DNA of 64,000 nucleotides from Demetria terragena DSM 11295. GTDB taxonomy: Bacteria; Actinomycetota; Actinomycetes; Actinomycetales; Dermatophilaceae. Positions 8,155-16,746 of this stretch are shown here, piece by piece (the first letter of the stretch is position 1; each line of letters starts with the position of its first letter). The notes below the pieces were generated by a model. That model had not been told where the DNA came from. It made no database searches and saw nothing but the letters and a program-made list of their open reading frames with translations. The translations under genes were made by a program, and so were the position numbers. The DNA is taken from the NCBI RefSeq assembly GCF_000376825.1, contig NZ_AQXW01000004.1, forward strand, positions 496,001-560,000, written 5' to 3'.

Positions 8155-9075
8155 ATGCGTACGCGCCATGTCGGATCATCGGGCCTCCAGGTGTCCCCCT
8201 TGACCTTGTCCACTGCCGGCTGGGGAACCACGGTCGATGACGACATGGCGCGCACTCTCGCTGAGACCTACCTAGGTGCGGACGGGATGACGTTCGCCAC
8301 AACGGCCGGGGATGACCAGGCTGAGGAGACCCTCGGCAGTTTGCTGGGTGACCTCGTGCCTCGACGAGATGTGACGTTGGTATGCCAAGCGGGATCCGGA
8401 GCCGTGGGACCGACTGGCTCCCGCGGCAGCATGTTGCGGGACCTGGATGACACGCTTAGCCGGCTGCGAACCGACCACCTTGACCTGTGGCTCGCACCTG
8501 GATGGTCCGCGACGGTTCGTCTGGAGGAAACGCTTGGCGCTCTAGAGTTTGCGGTCCTCAGCGGACGCGCCCGCTATGTCGGTGTGTCCGGACTCACCGG
8601 CTGGCAATTGGCACGGGCCTTTTCGCTCCTCGAGAACCTGCGTGTGCCCCTGGTCGCAGACCAGGTCGAATACAGCCTGCTTCGCCGCGCCGCCGAGGCG
8701 ACGATCCAGCCGGCCGCTACCTATCTCGGAACCGGCATCTTGGCCGGCGCGCCCCTTGGGCGGGGCGTGCTCACTGGAAAGTACCGGCATACCGTTCCGG
8801 CCGACTCCAGGGGCGCCTCGCGCCCAGATCACGTGAGCGCCTATCTCGACGATGACAGCCGAGCGGTTGTCGAGGCCGTCTGCACGGCGGCCGACGGCTT
8901 GGACCTCACGCCCGCCGAGGTTGCCCTGCGATGGGTTCTCGACCGGGATGGGGTCGCGAGCGCGGTGGTGGGGGTACGCACACCTGGGCAACTTCGATCC
9001 GCAGCCCAGGCGGCCACAGATGCGCTGCCGATTCAGGTCACCAACGCGCTGAACGACGTCAGCGCGTTCTCCTAG
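8155..9075 (+). CDS. Aldo/keto reductase
   Basis: A 306-residue NADPH-dependent oxidoreductase of the AKR superfamily, with GSSGLQVSPLTLSTAGWG at the start, LGSLLGDLVPRRDV, and DHLDLWLAPGW and YVGVSGLTGWQLARA in the middle. The catalytic Tyr of the usual D-x-x-x-Y-G region is not clear (AETYLGADGMTFATTAG); the family-typical Asp is missing there, so activity should not be assumed. The substrate is unknown. TAGGTT (8142-8147) ends 7 nt before ATG 8155, a probable leaderless promoter. It ends convergently with a small acidic protein gene. Confidence 0.82.
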   Translation: MRTRHVGSSGLQVSPLTLSTAGWGTTVDDDMARTLAETYLGADGMTFATTAGDDQAEETLGSLLGDLVPRRDVTLVCQAGSGAVGPTGSRGSMLRDLDDTLSRLRTDHLDLWLAPGWSATVRLEETLGALEFAVLSGRARYVGVSGLTGWQLARAFSLLENLRVPLVADQVEYSLLRRAAEATIQPAATYLGTGILAGAPLGRGVLTGKYRHTVPADSRGASRPDHVSAYLDDDSRAVVEAVCTAADGLDLTPAEVALRWVLDRDGVASAVVGVRTPGQLRSAAQAATDALPIQVTNALNDVSAFS

Positions 9076-9080
9076 CTCAG

Positions 9081-9107
9081 CCGACGACGCTTACTCGCTG
9101 TCGTCGG
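9081..9107. terminator. Bidirectional hairpin between convergent genes
   Basis: CCGACGAC (9081-9088) pairs perfectly with GTCGTCGG (9100-9107) across an 11-nt loop. It lies between the aldo/keto reductase stop and the end of the reverse-strand gene at 9091, which it overlaps. There is no T-run. Confidence 0.45.
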
Positions 9108-9420
9108 TGTCGTATTCCTCGGCGTCCAACCCGGCATAGGTGCCCTCGGCCTCGTCGTCATCGTCGTCGAACTCGATGTCGTCGTCCTCGTCATCCTCGT
9201 CGACCAACTCGTCCTCGTCGCCGGCGTACACCTCCAGCGGGGTCACCTCGCCGTAGGCGTCCATCAGCGCATCGTCGTAGGAATCGAAGGCGTCAGCGAC
9301 GTCGCGGTACGCCGCAACCACCGTGGGGTCGTTCTCACCTCGTCGCCCGGCTGCGGCTTCCAGGTGACGTTCGAGGGCAGTCACCAAAGTGGACAGCGCG
9401 GCGCGCGGATCAACGGTCAT
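9091..9420 (-). CDS. Small acidic protein of unknown function
   Basis: I do not recognise this 109-residue protein. The first ~60 residues look helical (ALSTLVTALERHLEAA...YRDVADAFDSYDDALMDAYGE). The last ~45 are almost entirely Asp/Glu, including several Asp-only runs. It has no signal peptide or membrane segment. I start at ATG 9420 rather than further upstream because TACGGT (9427-9432, reverse) ends 6 nt before it, indicating a leaderless mRNA, and because the upstream part is Arg-rich and overlaps the divergent DUF5703 promoter. Genes with this arrangement are common beside DUF5703 in related actinobacteria (from memory). Confidence 0.7.
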   Translation of the reverse strand: MTVDPRAALSTLVTALERHLEAAAGRRGENDPTVVAAYRDVADAFDSYDDALMDAYGEVTPLEVYAGDEDELVDEDDEDDDIEFDDDDDEAEGTYAGLDAEEYDTDDSE

Positions 9421-9497
9421 GTCGAAACCGTAGCGAACTGCAGCACGCCGACGCACCCTCCCTCGACACACAGGCCTGACATCGCACAATGTCTGTC

Positions 9498-9683
9498 ATG
9501 GTCGAGTTCGAATATCGGGTCTTGGATTTCCAGCGAAACATCTCTCGAATGGACATGCGCCAAGCCCTCACCGACCACGCGGAGTACGGCCACTGGGAGC
9601 TCCATCGAACCCGGCTTTACTTCGGCGGCCATCGACGGGTCTGGCTTCGCCGGAAGATCATTCGGGTGCGGCGTACCGCCTAG
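9498..9683 (+). CDS. DUF5703 family small protein
   Basis: A 61-residue conserved actinobacterial protein, MVEFEYRVLDFQRNISRM..., ending in a basic RLYFGGHRRVWLRRKIIRVRR segment. The repeated aromatic and arginine residues suggest a compact beta/alpha fold that could bind nucleic acid; this is speculation. Two ATGs are possible (9489 and 9498). I prefer 9498 because CACAAT (9485-9490) ends 7 nt before it, which would make it a leaderless message, and because 9489 lies inside that box. The gene is divergent from the acidic protein and convergent with the M20 peptidase. Confidence 0.8.
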   Translation: MVEFEYRVLDFQRNISRMDMRQALTDHAEYGHWELHRTRLYFGGHRRVWLRRKIIRVRRTA

Positions 9684-9689
9684 GCCGCC

Positions 9690-11033
9690 TCAGCAGTTGG
9701 CCAGAAAACGGCCGAGAACCCGCGTCCCGAACTTCAACGAATCAATCGGGACTCGCTCATCGATGCCGTGGAACATCGGGGCGAAATCCAGGTCCGCCGG
9801 GAGTCGAAGGGGCGCGAATCCATAGCCTTTAATGCCCAACTGGCTGAGCGATTTGTTGTCGGTGCCGCCGGACAGGCAGTAGGGCAAGATCGCCGCGTCC
9901 GGGTCTTCGGCGAGCAGGGACGACTTCATCACCTCAACGAGCGCCCCTTCGAAGGGCGCGTCGATCGCCTCATCGCGGTGGTGAACGCTGACCTCCACGT
10001 GCTCTCCGGCGAGCTCTTGCACGATGCGCATCAGATCCGCTTCGTGCCCCGGCAGGAACCGGCAGTCCAACGAAGCACTCGCCGACTGCGGGATGACGTT
10101 GTGCTTGTAGCCACTGTCGAGCATCGTGAAATTCGCCGTGTCTTGCAGCGTGCCCTCGACGAATCCGCGAGCGCCACCAAGCGTGGCGATGAGTTGTGAG
10201 CAGTCGTCCTCGGCATAAGAAATTCCGGTGATATCCGACAAACCATCGAGCAACTGGCGCACCGATGCGACGTATTCACGCGGCCAGACATGGGCGTCGA
10301 TGCGCGCGATGGCCGCCGCGAGGCGGACGACCGCATTCTCGTCGTTGGGCACCGAACCGTGGCCCGCGCGGCCGTGGGCCGTGAGCCGCAGCCAAGCGAT
10401 CCCCTTCTCCGCGGTCTGCAGGAGATAGGCGCGTTGCTGTCCGCCCCCTTGGGTGGGGACTGTCACGCTGTAGCCACCGACCTCGCTGACCGCCTCCGTG
10501 ACCCCGGCGAAAAGCTCTGGGTGGTTTTCCACCATCCACCGGGCGCCGTAGACGCCTCCGGCTTCCTCATCGGCGAAGAACGCGAACACCACGTCGCGAG
10601 GCGGCTTCTTGCCCGAGCGCGCGAGGTCCTTGAGGCACGCCAGGATCATCGCGTCCATGTCTTTCATGTCGACCGCGCCCCGGCCCCAGATCATGTCGTC
10701 CTTGATTTCGGCGCCGAACGGATTGACCTGCCAGTCGTCGGCATTCGCCGGAACCACATCGAGGTGGCCGTGTACGCAGAGCGCGCCGCGTTCGGAATCC
10801 TCGCCCTCCACACGGACCACCACGCTCGCCCGACCCGGTTCGCTCTCATAGATCTCGCCGTCAAGACCCACCTCGGACAGTTCAGCCATGACGTACTCGG
10901 CGGCCTTGCGTTCTCCCGGGCCGCTGCCGTCGCCATAGTTACTGGTGTCGATGCCAATGAGGTCCTGGCACAGTCGCACCACCTCATCCTCGGGCGTCGT
11001 TGCCGGGTCAACCGTGGAGCGCGTATCAGCCAT
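9690..11033 (-). CDS. M20/M25/M40 family metallopeptidase (dipeptidase / ArgE-DapE-like)
   Basis: A 447-residue cytosolic zinc hydrolase. The metal-site motifs are VHGHLDVVPA (His and Asp ligands), WGRGAVDMKD, the catalytic FAFFADEEAGG, and the late MFHGIDERVP. A dimerisation lid domain lies between about 210 and 330. It probably cleaves peptides or N-acyl amino acids. The M. tuberculosis counterpart is, from memory, Rv2141c. The start is ATG 11033 (MADTRSTVDP); the frame continues open far upstream but that part overlaps the divergent M28 gene and is not coding. It is convergent with DUF5703, only 6 nt apart. Confidence 0.9.
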   Translation of the reverse strand: MADTRSTVDPATTPEDEVVRLCQDLIGIDTSNYGDGSGPGERKAAEYVMAELSEVGLDGEIYESEPGRASVVVRVEGEDSERGALCVHGHLDVVPANADDWQVNPFGAEIKDDMIWGRGAVDMKDMDAMILACLKDLARSGKKPPRDVVFAFFADEEAGGVYGARWMVENHPELFAGVTEAVSEVGGYSVTVPTQGGGQQRAYLLQTAEKGIAWLRLTAHGRAGHGSVPNDENAVVRLAAAIARIDAHVWPREYVASVRQLLDGLSDITGISYAEDDCSQLIATLGGARGFVEGTLQDTANFTMLDSGYKHNVIPQSASASLDCRFLPGHEADLMRIVQELAGEHVEVSVHHRDEAIDAPFEGALVEVMKSSLLAEDPDAAILPYCLSGGTDNKSLSQLGIKGYGFAPLRLPADLDFAPMFHGIDERVPIDSLKFGTRVLGRFLANC

Positions 11034-11141
11034 AGGTCCTACTGTGCCACGCGATCCACCCCGTGCAGGCCCTCGCTGCTCTAGGCTCGCGAACGCGTGA
11101 CCTGCGGCACCCGACGCAGGAACGCCACTCGAAGGAGACCC

Positions 11142-12518
11142 ATGTCTGTGCAACCGTTGACCCGCCGAGCCATTCTTGCCTTGACCGCAGGTGGAGCTTT
11201 TACCGCCGCCATCCCCGGCCAAGCCTGGGCCAGCGGCTCCACTCGTCCGGGTGCGGTGCGCGCGCCCAAGTTGACCGCGGCTGATCAGCAGATCGTCAAG
11301 GCCATTCGTCCGGGCCGCGCGCTGGATCAGCTCTTTCATCTGACCGAGGACATCGGCCAGCGCTACGCCGGGACGCCCGGTGAGGTGCAGGCCGCGAAGT
11401 ACCTCGAGCGACGCCTCGAGAAGCTCGGTCTCGACGTAGAAACACCATCCTTCTCGGTGCCTGACGTCAACCTCGGCAAAATCATCTCGCCAGCGTTGGA
11501 CAGTCACCTGTGCTGGGACTGCCGAAGCGCGACCGGTGCACCCACCGGAGCCGAGGCGCGTGGCCGCCTCACGCAGGCATACACCGTGGTTGCGGACCTC
11601 CCAGCGAAACTCAACAACCGAATCGTGTTGGTCAACAACGGAACTGCGGTTAAGGACGTGGTCGCCGCTGCCCAGGAGCGTCGGGCGCGTGCTGTGATCG
11701 TGCTGGCGACTCCGGCCACGCCGCCGCGGCAGAGCGGACCCCCGTCCCTCAGCCTCACGACGCCCAGCACGATCCCGGTTCTGACGGTCGGCCAGGTTCA
11801 GTCGAAAGACCTGCAGCGCATCGCCGCAAACGAGCGCACCATCAGCATCGAAACGGTTGCGCACAAAGTCATCACCTCGCGCAACGTCATCGCGACGAGC
11901 CCTGGTTCAGGCCCCAAGCGCGCGCGCAAGAAGGTCATGATCAGTGCTCATTACGACTCGGTCATCGGCGCCCGGGGCGCCAACGACGACGGCTCTGGCA
12001 CGGTGCTGACGTTGGAACTGGCTCGCGTGCTGCACAAGATGCCGCACTTCCACGACCTGCAGTTCGCGCTGTGGGGTGCCGAAGAAATCGGTCTGGTGGG
12101 TTCGCGTGACTATGTGGACTCGCTGAACCAGAACGATCGGGACAACATCGCCGGGGTTTTCCAGAACGACATGGTGGGCACCAGCTGGGAAGAGGCCGAG
12201 AAGTACTGGGTCCTGTCCTATGACGGCAAGGCCAATCCGGTCAACGAGCAGGTGCTCGCGGCCGGCAAACGACTCGGGTACGCCAAGCGCATGAGCGATG
12301 TCACCGAGCGCGGCTCCAGCGATCACCAATCGTTCCAGGAGGTCGGGGTCGCCAGCGGCAACTTCTCCTGGCGCGGAGTGGAAGCCCCGTCGCTGTTGGA
12401 GCCGGAGTACCACTCAGCAGACGACACCATCCGCGACAACATCTCGGTCGAGCGACTCACCGTGTCGATGGAGCTCATCGGTACCGCGGCATACGCGCTG
12501 GCGGCAACCAAGTCCTGA
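11142..12518 (+). CDS. Secreted M28 family aminopeptidase with Tat signal
   Basis: A 458-residue exported zinc aminopeptidase. The N terminus MSVQPLTRRAILALTAGGAF has a twin-arginine motif (Arg8-Arg9), a hydrophobic stretch and a likely cleavage after QAWA. A PA-type insert (about 140-240) precedes the peptidase core: ISAHYDS (His270), GANDDGSGT (Asp282), WGAEEIGLVGS (catalytic Glu), FQNDMVG and a C-terminal SSDHQSF/EYHSADDT, the expected two-zinc ligand set. The start is fixed by GAAGGAG 7 nt upstream of ATG. Likely role: extracellular peptide scavenging. It is monocistronic with a hairpin terminator after it. Confidence 0.92.
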   Translation: MSVQPLTRRAILALTAGGAFTAAIPGQAWASGSTRPGAVRAPKLTAADQQIVKAIRPGRALDQLFHLTEDIGQRYAGTPGEVQAAKYLERRLEKLGLDVETPSFSVPDVNLGKIISPALDSHLCWDCRSATGAPTGAEARGRLTQAYTVVADLPAKLNNRIVLVNNGTAVKDVVAAAQERRARAVIVLATPATPPRQSGPPSLSLTTPSTIPVLTVGQVQSKDLQRIAANERTISIETVAHKVITSRNVIATSPGSGPKRARKKVMISAHYDSVIGARGANDDGSGTVLTLELARVLHKMPHFHDLQFALWGAEEIGLVGSRDYVDSLNQNDRDNIAGVFQNDMVGTSWEEAEKYWVLSYDGKANPVNEQVLAAGKRLGYAKRMSDVTERGSSDHQSFQEVGVASGNFSWRGVEAPSLLEPEYHSADDTIRDNISVERLTVSMELIGTAAYALAATKS

Positions 12519-12522
12519 CGGT

Positions 12523-12560
12523 CAGGATGCTCGCGGCGGGTCGCCACCGCGAGCATCCTG
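12523..12560 (+). terminator. Hairpin terminator after the M28 peptidase
   Basis: CAGGATGCTCGCGG (12523-12536) pairs perfectly with the arm at 12547-12560 over a 10-nt loop, 5 nt after the stop codon. There is no U-tract, as is common in high-GC actinobacteria. Confidence 0.7.
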
Positions 12561-12612
12561 TCGGCGACGGGCCACCTCCAACGGCGCTCTCCCGATGGGG
12601 CAGTCTGGGCAG

Positions 12613-13632
12613 GTGACCACATCAACGCGCATCGTCCTGGCCTCCCGCCCCCACGGAGAGCCGACCGACGACAACTTCCGTACCGAGCACGTCGAACTCC
12701 CCGAGCCCGCCGACGGGGAAGCGCTGCTCCAGACGCTTTATCTCTCGCTCGACCCCTACATGCGGGGACGGATGAGCGACGCGAAGTCCTACGCGGCGCC
12801 GGTGGAGATTGGTGCTGTCATGGTGGGCGCCACCGTTTCGCGGGTGCTTCGGACAGCCTCGGACGCCGTAAGTGAGGGAGACATCGTCCTCGGCTACGGC
12901 GGCTGGCAAAGTCACTCGGTCGAAAAGGTCGCGCACCTGCGGCGTATCGACCCTGGTGCTGGCGTTCCGGTCAGCACCGCGCTCGGTGTCCTCGGAATGC
13001 CCGGCTTCACCGCCTACGCCGGGCTTCGCAACATCGGACGACCGCAGCCTGGCGAGACTGTTGCCGTCGCCGCCGCGACCGGCCCCGTCGGCTCTGCCGT
13101 TGGCCAGATCGCCCGGCTCAAAGGCGCGCGGACTGTCGGCATTGCGGGCGGGCCCGACAAGGTCGCCTATGCCAAAGAACTCGGCTTCGATGTCGCGCTC
13201 GATCACCGCTCAGAGACCTTCGCCGACGACCTCAAGGAAGCAGTGCCCGGAGGCATCGATGTCTACTTCGAAAATGTCGGCGGGGCGGTCTGGGACGCGG
13301 TACTCCCCCGGCTGAATCCCTTTGCGCGGGTGCCGGTGTGTGGACTCGTTGCCGGATACAACGCCACTTCCCTTCCTGAGGGACCGAACCGTGCACCCGC
13401 CCTGATGGGGGCGATCCTGAGCAAGAGCTTGCTTGTGCGCGGGTTCATTCAGACGGAGTTTGCGGCCGAACAAACACCAGACTTTCTTCGGGATATGACC
13501 GGGTGGATTGCCGACGGAAGCGTTCAGTACCGCGAGGACATCGTCGACGGACTGGACCAGGCGATCGAGGCTTTCCGCGGACTCCTCAAGGGGCGCAACT
13601 TCGGCAAGCTCGTGGTGCGCGTCAGCGAGTAG
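12613..13632 (+). CDS. NADP-dependent medium-chain oxidoreductase (CurA/PTGR family)
   Basis: A 339-residue zinc-free MDR enzyme reducing enone double bonds with NADPH. The family signature LSLDPYMRGRMSDAKSYA is at about 43-60, and the Rossmann motif is AAATGPVGSAVGQIARLKGA. DVYFENVGG (about 218-226) is the usual motif near the substrate pocket. The natural substrate is unknown. GTG 12613 is the start; a CAGTCT box ends 6 nt upstream and may give a leaderless message. The gene stands alone between the M28 peptidase terminator and tRNA-Leu. Confidence 0.9.
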   Translation: MTTSTRIVLASRPHGEPTDDNFRTEHVELPEPADGEALLQTLYLSLDPYMRGRMSDAKSYAAPVEIGAVMVGATVSRVLRTASDAVSEGDIVLGYGGWQSHSVEKVAHLRRIDPGAGVPVSTALGVLGMPGFTAYAGLRNIGRPQPGETVAVAAATGPVGSAVGQIARLKGARTVGIAGGPDKVAYAKELGFDVALDHRSETFADDLKEAVPGGIDVYFENVGGAVWDAVLPRLNPFARVPVCGLVAGYNATSLPEGPNRAPALMGAILSKSLLVRGFIQTEFAAEQTPDFLRDMTGWIADGSVQYREDIVDGLDQAIEAFRGLLKGRNFGKLVVRVSE

Positions 13633-13726
13633 TCCGACAGGCCCCTCGATTTGGGATCAGGGACGCCCTGCGTGTTAATGTCTGGCGTCGCCGCGGCGGA
13701 CTTCCCAGTCCACTCGGCGCCACCTC

Positions 13727-13811
13727 GTCCGGGTGGCGGAATTGGTAGACGCGCTAGCTTGAGGTGCTAGTGGGCCAGAGGCCCTTGGGGGTTCAAGTCC
13801 CCCTCCGGACA
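13727..13811 (+). tRNA. tRNA-Leu (anticodon GAG)
   Basis: A complete 85-nt class II tRNA. The acceptor stem pairs GTCCGGG with TCCGGAC (one G-T pair) and the D-arm has TGGTAGA. The anticodon stem CTAGC/GCTAG carries the loop TTGAGGT, giving anticodon GAG. A long variable arm GGGCC-AGA-GGCCC and a T-arm GGGGG-TTCAAGT-CCCCC complete it. The discriminator is A13811; CCA is not encoded. It reads CUC/CUU codons. Confidence 0.97.
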
Positions 13812-13817
13812 CAAAGC

Positions 13818-13843
13818 GAATGCCCCGGATCTCCGGGGCATTC
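13818..13843 (+). terminator. Terminator of tRNA-Leu
   Basis: GAATGCCCCGGA (13818-13829) and its complement at 13832-13843 form a 12-bp stem with a very short loop. It begins 7 nt after the tRNA and is followed by TGCGTTT. Confidence 0.75.
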
Positions 13844-13854
13844 TGCGTTTGTCG

Positions 13855-14045
13855 CCGGCCGAGCCGTGTCGAGACCCCACCCAACGCCGGTCGAGCAGGC
13901 GAGCGCCCCAGCGCGAGCCGTGTCGAGGCCCCGCAAGTGGTCTCGACAAGCTCGACCGACGTTAAGGAGTGCTCGACCGACCTTAGGTAGGTGCTCGACC
14001 GGCGGAGGGCGCTCGACCGCGAAGTGGGCCGCGGCAGATTAAGGG
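13855..14045. repeat. Intergenic repeat remnant, locus 2
   Basis: The 323 bp between the tRNA terminator and the M14 gene hold degenerate copies of the same GGTCGAG/CTCGACC family: CCGAGCCGTGTCGAGACC, GCCGGTCGAGCAGGCGAG, GGTCTCGACAAGCTCGACC and several short CTCGACCG words. The constant loop GAACGCAGTGA seen at the other two loci is missing. No gene is credible here; the rest of the gap (14046-14166) holds the M14 promoter and leader, where no clear motif was found. Confidence 0.75.
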
Positions 14046-14166
14046 GCGCTATTCGGCCAACGGTGTCAGCCCCGGCCATACCCTCAACATCAGTGGTCGC
14101 GATCATCGTCAACATTCGCGACCGCCGCTCCCCTTGCGTCACCCAACTCCCAGAAGGTGTCTCCAG

Positions 14167-15519
14167 ATGAAGCACTTCAACCGTGTGGTCGGCGTATCCG
14201 CCGCTGCCCTTGTGACGGTCGGCTCGCTCTCGCTCTACCCAGCGCATTCCGAGCCCTCCAATGATGAGAAGGGGCTAGCCAGAGCGCTGGCCAAAACGTC
14301 CGACTCGCTGACCACGCCCTTCGAAGACTCCGACGGAGCGAAGTGGACGACCTACGAGCAGTCCCTCACGTTCAACCGTCAACTCGCGGCCTCGACTGAC
14401 CGCGTGAGCGTCACGAACGTCGGCACCTCGACCCAGGGCCGGAAGATCCAACGGGTCGCCGTCGGGCATCCCGCCCCGCAGGACGCCGCCAAAGCGGTCA
14501 AAGGTTCGACGGCAATGGTGGTGTGCTCCATCCACGGCAACGAACCATCCGGTCGCGAGTCCTGTCTGAAACTTGCGCGTGACCTGGCGCTCAGCAAGGA
14601 CCCTGCGGTGACTCGTTTTCTGAAGACGACCACCGTGCTGTTCCTGCACGCCAATCCCGACGGATGGGTGGCCAACACTCGCGGTAATGCCACAGGAGCG
14701 GACCTCAACCGCGACTACATGGCTGCCGAACAGCCGGAGACCCAGGCCGTTCTGAAAACCATCCGTGATTGGAAGCCGGACATCCTCAACGACCTGCATG
14801 AGTATGGCGCCCGCCCGGACTACGACACCGACCTGCTTCACCTGTGGCCGCGAAACCGCAATACCGATCAAGGCGTCTACCGCTATGCCAAGAAGATGAG
14901 CCAGAACTATGCCAGCGCTCAGGTCGTATCCCAGGGCTACACCTCGGGTGTCTACGGTCAGTTGGTCCGCGACGGCAAGCCGTACCTGCAGGTTGCTGGG
15001 GACTCCCAGGCCCGAATCCTGCGAAACTACGCAGGGTTGGTCAATGTCGTCGGCATGCTCAGCGAGACGGCAGCCAACGCGCTGACACCGGAAGAGAAGG
15101 CCGACCCGAACCTCCTCAATCGCCGTCGGGTTGACGTCAACCTGTTCAGCGCCGTGGGGTCACTGCAGCTCGTGCAGGAAAATCGAAAAGACCTGATCAA
15201 AGTCACGGCAGGTGCCGAGACGCGTCAGCAGAAAATGGGTGCCGACCAGAAAGGCATCATCTACTTCGGCGGCCAGGACGACATGGTCCCGACCGAATCC
15301 AAGCTGGTCGAACCCGCACCGATGTGTGGATACCGCCTCACGGCTGAGCAGTTCGCCAAAGTCAAGAAGCCGCTGGCGCTGCACGGCATTGCCTCGAGCA
15401 AGGTCGGAGCTGACCGCATGGTCTCGATGGCGCAAGCACAACGTGGCCTCATTCCCCAACTCCTCGATGGCCGCTACGAGTTCAAATTGGTCGACGGAAC
15501 GCCCATGAAGTCCTGCTGA
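14167..15519 (+). CDS. Secreted M14 family zinc carboxypeptidase
   Basis: A 450-residue exported carboxypeptidase-like protein. The signal peptide is MKHFNRVVGVSAAALVTVGS with probable cleavage near PAHSE. The zinc-site motif is SIHGNEPSGRE (His and Glu ligands), followed by HANPDGWVANTRGNATGADLN (substrate-arginine region) and DILNDLHEYG, which supplies the third ligand His. A C-terminal domain of about 100 residues has no recognised family. The expected substrate is peptides or peptidoglycan stem peptides outside the cell. The start ATG follows AGAAGG. It ends at a perfect bidirectional hairpin shared with pucR. Confidence 0.87.
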   Translation: MKHFNRVVGVSAAALVTVGSLSLYPAHSEPSNDEKGLARALAKTSDSLTTPFEDSDGAKWTTYEQSLTFNRQLAASTDRVSVTNVGTSTQGRKIQRVAVGHPAPQDAAKAVKGSTAMVVCSIHGNEPSGRESCLKLARDLALSKDPAVTRFLKTTTVLFLHANPDGWVANTRGNATGADLNRDYMAAEQPETQAVLKTIRDWKPDILNDLHEYGARPDYDTDLLHLWPRNRNTDQGVYRYAKKMSQNYASAQVVSQGYTSGVYGQLVRDGKPYLQVAGDSQARILRNYAGLVNVVGMLSETAANALTPEEKADPNLLNRRRVDVNLFSAVGSLQLVQENRKDLIKVTAGAETRQQKMGADQKGIIYFGGQDDMVPTESKLVEPAPMCGYRLTAEQFAKVKKPLALHGIASSKVGADRMVSMAQAQRGLIPQLLDGRYEFKLVDGTPMKSC

Positions 15520-15524
15520 GGACT

Positions 15525-15554
15525 GGCCTGGCCTAGCGCTCGCTAGGCCAGGCC
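15525..15554. terminator. Bidirectional hairpin between M14 and pucR
   Basis: GGCCTGGCCTAGCG (15525-15538) and its exact complement at 15541-15554 form a 14-bp stem. The right arm contains the pucR stop codon (TAG at 15543-15545, reverse), so one structure serves both convergent genes. Confidence 0.75.
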
Positions 15555-16727
15555 GAGCACTCGGACGGCTTCCAAAGCCACGTGCACCTCGGCCGCCGGT
15601 ACGGGCTGTGCGAGGTCGCGTCCGGTGATTTCGTGGAGCCGCCGCAGCCGATAGCCCACCGTGTTGCGATGCACGTGCAGGCTCTCGGCTGCGGCGGAGG
15701 TCGACCCCGCGACGGCAAGCCACACCCGAGCGGTCTCCAACAACATCGCCCGATCGTCCTCACGCAACGCCAGTACACCGCCCAATACTTGGCGCGCCAT
15801 GGACTCCGCCGCTTCTGAGGAGCCGGCGAGCAACACCGCCAACGGCTCGGCGTCAAAACACACCACATCGGCGCTGTGGGGTGTCGCCGCCAGCGAGGCC
15901 GTACGTGCCTGTCGACGCGCCGCGTGGGCATCGGCCATCCGCTCAAAAGGCTGGCTGACCCCGACTCGGTCTTGACTCACCTCGGAGAGGTAGGAGACCA
16001 GTTGCTCCAGGCCAAATCCTTTGCGTAGCGCGACAACTCCGTCCTGCATGTCGCGTTCAACCCGCCATGCGGAGGCCACCTGGCGACGGCGCAGCAGCTC
16101 CTCAATTCCCGGCAGCGCCTCCTGGCCGGGCGCTCGGCATTGAGCCGCAACCACCGCATATTCGGCGTGCCGCGGGAGGTCAAGGACGGTGACCGACTCG
16201 AGTAATTGGTCGACCAGCGAACTATCGCCATCGAGCAGGGTCGCGAGGTGCGCCGACCGTACTTGGGTGTCGTGCCGGGCGCGCTCGACCAACGTCGCCC
16301 GGTAGGCGTCGGTGACTTCGCCTTGCAACTCATCGGTGACCGACCAGATTTCGGCCGCGCCTCGCAACACCAACTCGCGCGCCTCGGCGGGTGCGTGCTC
16401 GACCAACACCTCCCAGATAAAGCGTCCTCCCACCCGGTATGCCTGCAGGACGGCCGCATACGGCACGCCTTGTTCAGCCCGCTCGCGACCCACCGCCCGG
16501 GGTACATCCGGTGCGAGCACGGCGGTCCCCGCCAGACCGCCAAGGACATACCGGAAGTTGTCGACGCAGGAAACCAGCAAACGATCTGGAGGCACTACAT
16601 CGGACTCTCGATAGAGCCGGACCTCGCAGCGGACTCGCTCGGCCATCGCCTCGCCTAACTCCTGAACCCTGGGCAACAAGCCTGTGCTCACGTCCCGCAG
16701 GGCCCTCTTGACGTCGACGTCATCCAT
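15543..16727 (-). CDS. PucR-type transcriptional regulator with C-terminal HTH
   Basis: A 394-residue regulator. Residues about 1-170 form a helical sensor-like N-terminal domain, a GGDEF-like/CdaR middle region follows, and the C-terminal PucR helix-turn-helix is SLHVHRNTVGYRLRRLHEI (about 350-368). Relatives control purine, sugar-acid or fatty-acid pathways. Its position, divergent from the acyl-CoA ligase/PHA operon, suggests that it controls that operon; this is inference. TATCGT (16734-16739) ends 6 nt upstream of ATG 16727, so the mRNA is probably leaderless. A 14-bp palindrome lies just behind this box and could mediate autoregulation. Confidence 0.85.
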   Translation of the reverse strand: MDDVDVKRALRDVSTGLLPRVQELGEAMAERVRCEVRLYRESDVVPPDRLLVSCVDNFRYVLGGLAGTAVLAPDVPRAVGRERAEQGVPYAAVLQAYRVGGRFIWEVLVEHAPAEARELVLRGAAEIWSVTDELQGEVTDAYRATLVERARHDTQVRSAHLATLLDGDSSLVDQLLESVTVLDLPRHAEYAVVAAQCRAPGQEALPGIEELLRRRQVASAWRVERDMQDGVVALRKGFGLEQLVSYLSEVSQDRVGVSQPFERMADAHAARRQARTASLAATPHSADVVCFDAEPLAVLLAGSSEAAESMARQVLGGVLALREDDRAMLLETARVWLAVAGSTSAAAESLHVHRNTVGYRLRRLHEITGRDLAQPVPAAEVHVALEAVRVLGLA

Positions 16728-16746
16728 CGTTGGACGATAGCGGCGC

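Noticed and set aside
9690-11864. 724-residue version of the M20 peptidase
   Set aside because: The extra N-terminal ~277 residues overlap the divergent M28 gene and show no domain; the true start is ATG 11033.
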